From Tritonibacter scottomollicae (lineage in GTDB: Bacteria; Pseudomonadota; Alphaproteobacteria; Rhodobacterales; Rhodobacteraceae), in assembly GCF_003003215.1 (NCBI RefSeq), contig NZ_PVUF01000010.1, positions 1 to 64,000 on the forward strand: a stretch of 64,000 nt of DNA, in the 5' to 3' direction. Position 1 is the stretch's first letter. Every line of letters starts with the position of its first letter. Position numbers and translations under genes: made by a program. The notes below the pieces were generated by a model. That model saw only the letters and a program-made list of their open reading frames with translations. It ran no database searches and was not told the origin of the DNA. Shown piece by piece: positions 43,278-49,592 of this stretch.

Positions 43278-44069
43278 TTAGGCCCCCGGAACCAGTGCGA
43301 GAACGCGCACCGGAGATCCTGTTCCGTTGACGATCTTCAGCGGCGCAGTGACCACGATCGCGCCTTTGGCGGGCAGCTCCTTGAGATTGGTCAGCGAGGC
43401 CAGACCATAGCGGTTTGCCTTGTGCAGCAGGTTATGGGCCGGGAAGGGCAGTTCAAAACTGGCCGCTAGTCCGGCGTCGGTCCCAATGCACTGAGACCCC
43501 CAACCAAGCGCATTTTTCTCCATCAGGTATTCGATGCAGTCTGCCGAGGGGCCGGGGGTGTGAGGGCCGTTCTCATCGGTGTTGAGAAACTTGTCCTCGT
43601 CGTGGTTGTACTGATCCCAGTCGGTGCGCATCAGGACCCATTCGCCGGCCTTGATCTCGCCGTGTTCGGCTTCCCAGTCCTGCACGCCCTGCTTGGTCAG
43701 CAGGAAATCATTGTCTTCGGCGGCCTGCGCCGAACAGTCGATGACATTTGCAGGGGCCATGAATTTTTGCGGATCGATCGTGTCGACGGACCCATCCGGA
43801 TAGTCCTTGCCGGTGACCCAATGGTGCGGCGCATCGTAATGCGTGCCCGAATGCTCACCAAGCTTGAGCCAGTTCCAGGCCCAGAACGGACCACGGTCGC
43901 CGTATCTCGAAATCTGATTAATTTCGATCTGGGGCGTGTCGTCTGCGATCTCGGGCGGTAGCTTCAAAAGCGGGGTGTCCGGTCCCAGCGGGGCGGAGCA
44001 ATCGACGACCCTGATCCCCCCATCCAGAAGTCCCGAGGCAAGTGCGGCAAGCGTGTCTGTTTGGTTCAT
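43278..44069 (-). CDS. cyclase-family metal hydrolase, isatin-hydrolase-like
   Basis: A 263-residue hydrolase of the cyclase/kynurenine-formamidase superfamily. The metal motif HxGTHxDxPxH is complete: His73, His77, Asp79 and His83 in GEHSGTHYDAPHH. The flanking segments VVDCSAPLGPDTPLLKLPPE, RGPFWAWNWLKLGEH and ANRYGLASLTNLKELP, and the C-terminus GTGSPVRVLALVP, resemble the Mn-dependent isatin hydrolase described from a marine Rhodobacterales-type bacterium, as I remember it. Such enzymes open a lactam or amide ring (isatin to isatinate). The ATG at 44069 has GAGG just upstream; one at 44078 is possible. It is the first gene of the operon. Confidence 0.85.
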   Translation of the reverse strand: MNQTDTLAALASGLLDGGIRVVDCSAPLGPDTPLLKLPPEIADDTPQIEINQISRYGDRGPFWAWNWLKLGEHSGTHYDAPHHWVTGKDYPDGSVDTIDPQKFMAPANVIDCSAQAAEDNDFLLTKQGVQDWEAEHGEIKAGEWVLMRTDWDQYNHDEDKFLNTDENGPHTPGPSADCIEYLMEKNALGWGSQCIGTDAGLAASFELPFPAHNLLHKANRYGLASLTNLKELPAKGAIVVTAPLKIVNGTGSPVRVLALVPGA

Positions 44070-44129
44070 TGACCTCATCCCTGTTGTTGTTCTCGCTTGG
44101 TATATATGCAGGTGGATATTTCTCATTGT

Positions 44130-44149
44130 TTCAAGTATAAAGTTTCTAA
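44130..44149. promoter_or_regulatory. copy 3 of the shared TTYAA-N2-WTRAA motif, in front of the catabolic operon
   Basis: TTCAAGTATAAAGTTTCTAA, 61 bp upstream of the cyclase start. It shares 15 of 20 bases with the copy at 1081 and 14 of 20 with that at 30380. On the minus strand a TTGAAA inside it could be a -35 box with TGCATA 18 bases on. The region is strongly AT-rich compared with its surroundings, as expected of an operator/promoter. Confidence 0.45.
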
Positions 44150-44496
44150 TCGCAGTGAATATTTTTCTGGACGCTGGTTTTTGGGCGAATTTTCAGGGGC
44201 TTTGTCGGGGGAGTGCCTGTTTTCTCTGCGCTGCAGCATCGGCGAGCAGGCGTCGAGGCGTCGCGAATCCCACCGCGTCGGCCTCTTCCACGGGCCCGCA
44301 GCGCGCCGAAATGCAGCTTTTTACTTTAGGTTCGAAGCAATTCAGTTAGAGCCAGATCCGCAGGTAAGCACACATGCCCGAGGCACGACCGGTTGTTCCT
44401 GCGTGTAATGCAAGGAGACTGTTCATCTCGTCTGAGTGCAGAGATCATCCGCATCTCTGCATCTCTGCATCTCCGCCTGTCTGATATGACGAGATG
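44150..44496. other. intergenic region between catabolic operon promoter and MarR gene, no gene seen
   Basis: About 350 bp without a credible coding region; short open frames give Cys/Arg/Ser-rich strings. It contains short direct repeats of GCATCTCTGCATCTCTGCAT type around 44452-44472 (the unit CATCTCTG three times), perhaps slippage. No stem-loop terminator was found for the MarR gene that ends at 44497 reading leftward. Confidence 0.5.
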
Positions 44497-44985
44497 TCAG
44501 GTGTCGGACGGTCTGTCAGGCTTTTGTCGGATATCCAGCATCACGGATATCGCCCGTGCGACATCCGGCTCTGAGACATGTGACATCAGGGAGTCGATCC
44601 AGGCCAGGTGTTCGCGCACCATCTGATCCATCTTCTCGCGCCCCTCCGGTGTGACCGAAACGACAAATGCTCGGCGGTCGTGCGGCGAGGGGGCCCGTTG
44701 CACCAGACCATCCTTCGCAAGCCGATCCACAACACCAGTCACATTGCCGTTGGAGACCACCAGGTGTTGGGACAACTCGCTCATCTTCATGCCGTCAGGT
44801 GCGGCATGGAGGGCGGCCAGAACGTCAAACCGGGACAGGGTCATGTTGTGCCCTTCGCGCAGTCGTTCGCGCAGGACACCTTCGACGTGGCGCACTGATT
44901 TCAACATCTGCAGCCACAGTCTCAGCCGCTGACGGGCCATCGGTTCGTCTTCGAACAGAAGCTCCTCGGCCATCTCCGGCTCCAT
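44497..44985 (-). CDS. MarR-family transcriptional regulator
   Basis: A 162-residue MarR protein. The winged helix is TLSRFDVLAALHAAPDGMKMSELSQHLVVSNGNVTGVVDRLAKDGLVQRAPSPHDRRAFVVSVTPEG in pieces, with the typical DRRAFVVSVT wing. It has a ~35-residue N-terminal helix-rich lead (MARQRLRLWLQMLKSVRHVEG). It is 163 bp downstream of the AHL synthase gene in the same direction and could be co-transcribed with it. It differs clearly from the MarR protein at 41259-41705. The ligand is unknown; phenolic acids or antibiotics are common for the family. Confidence 0.9.
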   Translation of the reverse strand: MEPEMAEELLFEDEPMARQRLRLWLQMLKSVRHVEGVLRERLREGHNMTLSRFDVLAALHAAPDGMKMSELSQHLVVSNGNVTGVVDRLAKDGLVQRAPSPHDRRAFVVSVTPEGREKMDQMVREHLAWIDSLMSHVSEPDVARAISVMLDIRQKPDRPSDT

Positions 44986-45148
44986 TTATGCAAGTTCGGC
45001 TTTCTCTACAGTCCCGATACCTCGGATGGCAAGCTGATCTGGTGCTTTCAGGCCAGATGTCTGCCTTGCCACAGGCGCATAGCACAGTTTCGGCGTGAGC
45101 GGACGCCGGTATAGCCTGACCAGATTTCGAATGTGACGCACGTCGTAC

Positions 45149-45751
45149 TCAGGCGGCGCGGCTGCGCAAACTGGTTGCATTGACCTTAAGGAGATAGGCC
45201 TGACACGTCTCGCCGCCCGCTTCGAACCGAGGTCCTGCAGCGAGCATGTCCAACCCCGACCGGCGCGTCAGCATCGCCACGGTGACAGAGGTGATGCACA
45301 GAAAGGCATCAATATGCCAGTTCCGAGCGACGCGGGCGAAGTTCAGCCCCATTTGGTCCCGCACTTTCATCCGTTCACGGCTGCTCAGCGTGTCGCCGAC
45401 GAAGACTCTGCTCACCTCCCAGACCTTGGGGTCTTGCGGGGCAGGGTGGTCTAGGATCGTTGGCGGAAGGTCTGGCAACAGACCAAGCTGCGCATCGCGC
45501 AGCATGTAACTGGAATTTACACATTTGGCGGTTGTCGGCGTGACCCTGAAGCCACCGTGCACCTCCAAACCATCGTGGATTGCACAGTATATGCTCTCTG
45601 GCGTGTCATACTGATCGAACTCCAGGCCGCGCACATTCGGAAGTGGCCAGCCACGCGCTTCGATAAAATGATGATACCGTGCGCGCATCAGCTCAGTGAA
45701 AAGAGCCCCTGTCTCGCCAAGGTTTTCAAAAGTGATTTCTGTCGACTGCAT
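45149..45751 (-). CDS. acyl-homoserine-lactone synthase (LuxI family)
   Basis: A 200-residue autoinducer synthase making N-acyl-homoserine lactones from S-adenosylmethionine and acyl-ACP. The family's invariant residues are all visible: Arg25 and Phe29 (RARYHHFI), Trp35 (RGWPLP), Asp46 and Asp49 (EFDQYDTP), Arg69 (GGFRVTPTT), Glu112 and Arg115 (WEVSRVFV). The start is uncertain: ATG at 45751 gives the normal N-terminus but has only weak upstream pairing, and ATG at 45763 or TTG at 45784 are in frame. No LuxR-type receptor gene is adjacent, which is unusual. A palindrome TTTAAATTTGAA lies 55 bp upstream. The nature of the acyl chain cannot be told. Confidence 0.9.
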   Translation of the reverse strand: MQSTEITFENLGETGALFTELMRARYHHFIEARGWPLPNVRGLEFDQYDTPESIYCAIHDGLEVHGGFRVTPTTAKCVNSSYMLRDAQLGLLPDLPPTILDHPAPQDPKVWEVSRVFVGDTLSSRERMKVRDQMGLNFARVARNWHIDAFLCITSVTVAMLTRRSGLDMLAAGPRFEAGGETCQAYLLKVNATSLRSRAA

Positions 45752-45805
45752 GACGGTGCCCATCCACCTTTTCAGTCTTCCCAAAAGCAGCTTTGGGAAA
45801 ATTTG

Positions 45806-45817
45806 TTTAAATTTGAA
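45806..45817. promoter_or_regulatory. TTTAAATTTGAA palindrome upstream of the AHL synthase gene
   Basis: TTTAA-AT-TTGAA fits the same TTYAA-N2-WTRAA form as the elements at 1081, 30380 and 44130, without the downstream AGYTT extension. It lies in an AT-rich stretch 55 bp upstream of the 45751 start. MarR proteins usually bind palindromes of this size, and a MarR gene follows the synthase gene, so local repression is plausible. Confidence 0.35.
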
Positions 45818-46056
45818 AATAGATTCGCCTAAAATAGTAAATTAAGAATTAATTGGGTGGAGAAATGATGGTGTGGCGCCTGAGGCAACCAGACAGTCAG
45901 GGGCGATCAAGTTGTTGGATTGTGAGGTAAGTCATATTGCAAAAATGGAAATTGATTGGGCCATGATCACAGGCATTCGCCGCGCGATGAACGGGCGACT
46001 GATTTGCAACCTTCAGGCGCAAATTTCATAGTTGGGGCTGTGCCGGTTTAGGCGGA
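45818..46056. other. intergenic region between AHL synthase and histidine kinase genes
   Basis: No conserved gene. One tiny plus-strand frame (45865-45930, 21 codons, beginning MMVWRLRQPDSQG) has a good GGTGGAGAAATG ribosome context, and a second possible one starts at 45944 (MEIDWAMITGIRRAMNG). Neither resembles a known peptide, so they are noted but not called as genes. No lux-box-like 20-bp palindrome was recognised. Confidence 0.4.
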
Positions 46057-47796
46057 TCAGGCCACTTTGGAAGACCGGGCGCTGGCGACCCTGCGCATTT
46101 CGGACAGCAGGACGGACTTCTTGACGGGCTTGGCCAGATACCCGGCGGCCCCCAGGCTGCGGCACAGTTCCTGATCTTCCGGTGCGGCATTTGCAGTCAG
46201 CATGATCACCGGCGTCGCGCTGATCCGCCCTCCGCGCCGCGCCATTTCGATCAGGGTCTCCTGACCATCCATCACCGGCATCTTCATATCCAGCAAGACA
46301 AGGTCAACCGAGCGTTCTTCAAGCTGCTCCAGCGCTTCGGCACCGTTGCCAGCGTCGATGATCTCAACATCGCTGTTGTTCAGGAAGGCGCGCACGACCA
46401 TGCGATTGGAGGCCGTGTCGTCGACGAGCAAGACGGACCGGATGCCACCAAGGTCCTGACGCTCATCGGGTTTTGCCTGCGCTGGTATCGCGGGGGCCTC
46501 GGATGCCGGCAGTGCTTCGACCTGGCAGGCCAGTGTGAAGCTGCTTCCCTTTGCCGGGCGGGTGGCAAAGGTGATGTCGCCGCCCATCAATCGGGCCAGA
46601 TGGCGTGCGACCGACAGGCCAAGCCCGGTGCCCGGAACGCTCGGCGCTGTTTTGTCCTCGGCGCGATAGAATTCCGTGAACAGATGGGCCGCCTGTTCTT
46701 CCGTCATGCCGCGCCCGGTGTCGGTCACCTGAACAGTCAGCAGGGTGCTGCCGTCCTGCGGTTCTCCCCACACGTTGACCGAGACGACACCCTTTTCTGT
46801 ATATTTCACTGCGTTGGAGACCAGGTTCCCGATCACCTGACGCAGGCGCAGGGCATCACATTTGGCATAGGTCGGGACGGAGGCGTCCAGTTGGATGTCG
46901 AATTGAAGTCCCTTGTCCGCAGCCTGTGACCGGAACATTTCCACCGTACTTGAGATTTCAAGCCTCAGCTCAGCGGCGTCGAGGTTCAATGCGAAATGAC
47001 CCGATTCTATCTTTGCATAGTCGAGTATGTCATCAAGTATGCCGGTCAGTGCCTGTGCGGATTTGCGCAGCAGATGGGTGCGCTCTTGCAGTAGTTCCGC
47101 GTCGGAATGCCCTTCTTCAATAAGCTCGGACATGCCGCAGATGGCGTTCAGGGGGGTGCGGATCTCGTGGCTCATGGACGCGAGGAAGCGGCTCTTGGCA
47201 CGGCTGCCAGCCTCAGCTTCAACCAGCGCTTCGCGCAATCGGCTGGTCAGGCGGTGCTGCGCCCACATTGCGTTAAGCATGTAGGCCGCCCCCAACACCA
47301 CCACCACCCCGGCAATGGCGATTTCGATCGGGTCGGCAAAGGAATAGAGCAGGCTGCCGATCATGTAGCCGACGACGCAGATGATCGGGACAGCTGTCAG
47401 GATACCAAAGAACATCCAGGCCGCACGCGCGACCACGCAGTGATTGAGCGCGATGGTCAGTAGCATCGCCCCCATCAGTTTGGGGAAGGGATCCGGCTGT
47501 AGAAACAGCATCACGGGGATCGCATTGAAAATCCAGACGCCGCAGAACGCCGAGGATGTGAACAGCAAGACAGCGCCAAATGTGACTTTGCGCGCCAGCA
47601 TTTTGTACACGATGAGACCGATGATCTCGACGAAAGCGTAGATGCAGTAGATTGCCGCGACGGTCCGTATCGGCAGGAAGTACAGCGACATGATCGACAT
47701 CAGTGTAATCGACGCGAACCGGGACGGGAGGTCTGCGCGCACCAGATCATTCTGCGTGGAGACAGAGCGCCTGAGGTCTGGTGACAAAGTAAGCAT
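46057..47796 (-). CDS. hybrid sensor histidine kinase/response regulator
   Basis: A 579-residue membrane kinase. Residues ~25-175 hold about six hydrophobic spans (SLYFLPIRTVAAIYCIYAFVEIIGLIVY and others) with little periplasmic sequence, so it probably senses through the membrane part. Then come the dimerisation/phospho-acceptor domain with His210 (FLASMSHEIRTPLNAICG), the HATPase domain (NLVSNAVKYTEKG, DTGRGM, GTGLGLSVARHL), and a C-terminal receiver with Asp503 (LVLLDMKMPVMDG) and LAKPVKK. The ATG at 47796 is chosen because GAGG stands 6 bases upstream; GTG at 47868 is in frame. There is no output domain, so phosphate must pass to a separate protein. It reads toward the AHL synthase gene but lies 305 bp away. 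Confidence 0.9.
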   Translation of the reverse strand: MLTLSPDLRRSVSTQNDLVRADLPSRFASITLMSIMSLYFLPIRTVAAIYCIYAFVEIIGLIVYKMLARKVTFGAVLLFTSSAFCGVWIFNAIPVMLFLQPDPFPKLMGAMLLTIALNHCVVARAAWMFFGILTAVPIICVVGYMIGSLLYSFADPIEIAIAGVVVVLGAAYMLNAMWAQHRLTSRLREALVEAEAGSRAKSRFLASMSHEIRTPLNAICGMSELIEEGHSDAELLQERTHLLRKSAQALTGILDDILDYAKIESGHFALNLDAAELRLEISSTVEMFRSQAADKGLQFDIQLDASVPTYAKCDALRLRQVIGNLVSNAVKYTEKGVVSVNVWGEPQDGSTLLTVQVTDTGRGMTEEQAAHLFTEFYRAEDKTAPSVPGTGLGLSVARHLARLMGGDITFATRPAKGSSFTLACQVEALPASEAPAIPAQAKPDERQDLGGIRSVLLVDDTASNRMVVRAFLNNSDVEIIDAGNGAEALEQLEERSVDLVLLDMKMPVMDGQETLIEMARRGGRISATPVIMLTANAAPEDQELCRSLGAAGYLAKPVKKSVLLSEMRRVASARSSKVA

Positions 47797-48466
47797 ACGC
47801 ATCCTCATGACGTAGTCCGTTTCTGCGCCTCTTGCGCAGTGTTGCAAGCGGTGATCGAAGCCATTCACCGTATTCGTTAACGGATGGCGACATCTGTTAC
47901 CGTAAAAATAAAGCTAAATGATGACTGATGACTTAACCATTTAAAGGCCAAAGTTCGAAACCAATACTTTGACGTTCAAATACGAGACCACGATCCGGAT
48001 TAACGCACATAAAAGGTGCTATCGCCCTGGATGCCGTTCGATTTTGATTGCTGTCGAGGCATCGGGGAGGCCGAAGGCGACAGGCTCGGAGTTTGAACTT
48101 GGGTAGGCTAGATCCCGAGCAAAAGAAAATCCAGTCGCAATCACACATTAATTTACGGATATGCATGGACCTGTCCATGATTGAGGCGTGTCGCGCTGCG
48201 CGGGCCATATTGCTTCGGTCCGTTATGTATTTGCCAGTCTGCACCTCAGTGGTGCCGGGGGCTGAGGGGCGGCGGTGTGTGCTCGGCATGCGGCCCTCTG
48301 CTCGGAGCGTTGGTGTAGCACAAGTTGCTCTGCCCGGGATCGTGAGCGATGTGGCGACGTCGCCAAGGCATGGTAGGTTCGGTCAGGGAAACCCGCACGA
48401 ATTCATGTGTTTAATCGACGGCAGCAAAATTTTCCCTCGAAAGCCAGAAAAATGGCGTTTCTGCGC
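47797..48466. other. gene-poor region upstream of the tRNA-Asp array
   Basis: About 670 bp without a supported gene. Open frames at 48048-48470 (plus) and 47933-48289 (minus) have no family features and no ribosome sites. Two perfect palindromes stand out: CATGGAC-CT-GTCCATG (48164-48179) and GGCGACGTCGCC (48353-48364). No transposase remnant, integrase or CRISPR-like repeat was seen. Confidence 0.5.
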
Positions 48467-48496
48467 TTGACGGCCCCTGCGACCTGCGAATATTAC
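48467..48496 (+). promoter_or_regulatory. probable promoter of the tRNA-Asp array
   Basis: TTGACG (48467-48472) with an 18-base gap to TATTAC (48491-48496), about 37 bases before the first tRNA. The -35 box is close to consensus and the location just upstream of three stable-RNA genes supports it. Confidence 0.5.
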
Positions 48497-48533
48497 ACCC
48501 CAACGTTCAGACACGGTGCTGAACGCACAGCAA

Positions 48534-48610
48534 GCGGTTGTAGCTCAGATGGTTAGAGTACCGGCCTGTCACGCCGGGGGTCGCGGGTTCGAGCCCCGTC
48601 AACCGCGCCA
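48534..48610 (+). tRNA. tRNA-Asp (GTC), copy 1
   Basis: A 77-nt tRNA with CCA encoded. Acceptor arms GCGGTTG and CAACCGC pair fully; the anticodon arm CCGGC-CTGTCAC-GCCGG gives anticodon GTC; the T loop is TTCGAGC. It differs from copies 2 and 3 at three positions (D loop A for C, position after the D stem A for G, variable region G for A). Confidence 0.95.
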
Positions 48611-48694
48611 CTGCTGCCCTGCCTGAGGGGCCTCGTCAGAGGATCAGGACCGTCCCGGATGGGAAGCGCTGGCGAAGGTCAGCATTGAAAATGC
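48611..48694 (+). repeat. inter-tRNA spacer, duplicated unit A
   Basis: This 84-bp spacer contains CAGAGGATCAGGACCGTCCC and GGATGGGA followed by AAGGTCAGCA and ATGCGCG, the same order as in the second spacer (48772-48852). The shared blocks show that tRNA plus spacer was duplicated as a unit. Confidence 0.8.
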
Positions 48695-48771
48695 GCGGTT
48701 GTAGCTCAGCTGGTTAGAGTGCCGGCCTGTCACGCCGGAGGTCGCGGGTTCGAGCCCCGTCAACCGCGCCA
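48695..48771 (+). tRNA. tRNA-Asp (GTC), copy 2
   Basis: A 77-nt tRNA identical to copy 3, anticodon GTC in CTGTCAC, CCA encoded, acceptor GCGGTTG/CAACCGC. Confidence 0.95.
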
Positions 48772-48852
48772 CTTTCACTCCGCCTGAGGGCCCTCGACAG
48801 AGGATCAGGACCGTCCCGGATGGGAGCTGCTGACCAAGGTCAGCAAAAATGC
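48772..48852 (+). repeat. inter-tRNA spacer, duplicated unit B
   Basis: This 81-bp spacer repeats the core of the first spacer (CAGAGGATCAGGACCGTCCC, GGATGGGA, AAGGTCAGCA, ATGCGCG). Its first bases (CTTTCACTC) recur after copy 3 at 48930, so copies 2 and 3 share downstream sequence, consistent with a recent tandem duplication. Confidence 0.8.
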
Positions 48853-48929
48853 GCGGTTGTAGCTCAGCTGGTTAGAGTGCCGGCCTGTCACGCCGGAGGT
48901 CGCGGGTTCGAGCCCCGTCAACCGCGCCA
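48853..48929 (+). tRNA. tRNA-Asp (GTC), copy 3
   Basis: A 77-nt tRNA identical to copy 2, anticodon GTC, CCA encoded. It is the last of three in the array; the following 150 bp lead into the thioesterase gene and show no integrase or attachment-site repeat. Confidence 0.95.
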
Positions 48930-49078
48930 CTTTCACTCTCTTTTACAAAAAATTCCAAAAGACTGGCATTCGCCGTTCCTTCGCGCATTCAGGCTGCTGT
49001 TTTGCCTTTTCCTGCGCAAATACTGGCGACACAGTGGGGCAGATCCCAGCCATCCGTTGAACAGACGAAAGCCCATTC

Positions 49079-49483
49079 ATGCCCGTGTCAGAAAATCCGC
49101 CTGAAAGCCCACCTGAATCCCAGCCCACGATCCGCGTGATTGCCATGCCGACTGACACCAATCCGGCAGGCGACATCTTCGGGGGCTGGTTGATGAGCCA
49201 GATGGACCTCGCAGCAGGCACAATCGCCGCGCGTGTATCCAAGGGGCGCGCTTCCACCGTTTCGGTGGAAGAGATCCAGTTCCATCGCCCGGTTCTGGTC
49301 GGCGATGAGGTCTCTCTTTATGCGGAGATGTTGAAGGTCGGGCGCACCTCGATGCGAATTCGTGTTCACGCGTGGCGTCGTGCCCGCCATCAGGAAGAGA
49401 CCCAGCAGGTCACCGAGGCGATCTTTACCTTTGTGGCGCTGGATGATGACGCGCGCCCAAGGCCGGTGCTGCGCGAGGAGTGA
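49079..49483 (+). CDS. acyl-CoA thioesterase, hotdog fold (YciA type)
   Basis: A 134-residue thioesterase hydrolysing acyl-CoA. The YciA-type core is MPTDTNPAGDIFGGWLMSQMDLAAG, with the catalytic Asp and the GGW turn, followed by VSVEEIQFHRPVLVGDEVSLYAE. An N-terminal Pro/Glu-rich tail of ~15 residues precedes it. It is a single gene, convergent with the M20 peptidase gene, with a terminator hairpin between them. Preferred chain length is not predictable by eye. Confidence 0.9.
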   Translation: MPVSENPPESPPESQPTIRVIAMPTDTNPAGDIFGGWLMSQMDLAAGTIAARVSKGRASTVSVEEIQFHRPVLVGDEVSLYAEMLKVGRTSMRIRVHAWRRARHQEETQQVTEAIFTFVALDDDARPRPVLREE

Positions 49484-49556
49484 CACGAGGGCAGGGACCG
49501 CCCTTAAAAACAAAGGTATCGGCTGTCGGCTCAATCCAGGGCTTTGTCCTGCGCAG

Positions 49557-49583
49557 GCGTGGGGGCGCCCATCGCCCCCACGC
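49557..49583. terminator. bidirectional hairpin between convergent genes
   Basis: GCGTGGGGGCG (49557-49567) pairs perfectly with CGCCCCCACGC (49573-49583) around CCCAT. It lies between the thioesterase stop and the M20 peptidase stop, which face each other, and can serve both. ATTGTTAACTT follows on the plus strand. Confidence 0.65.
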
Positions 49584-49592
49584 ATTGTTAAC

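Noticed and set aside
48048-48470. 140-codon plus-strand frame upstream of the tRNA array
   Set aside because: No family features and no ribosome site; composition unlike the neighbouring genes.
48820-49104. 94-codon frame starting in the second inter-tRNA spacer
   Set aside because: It reads through tRNA-Asp copy 3, so it is not a protein gene.
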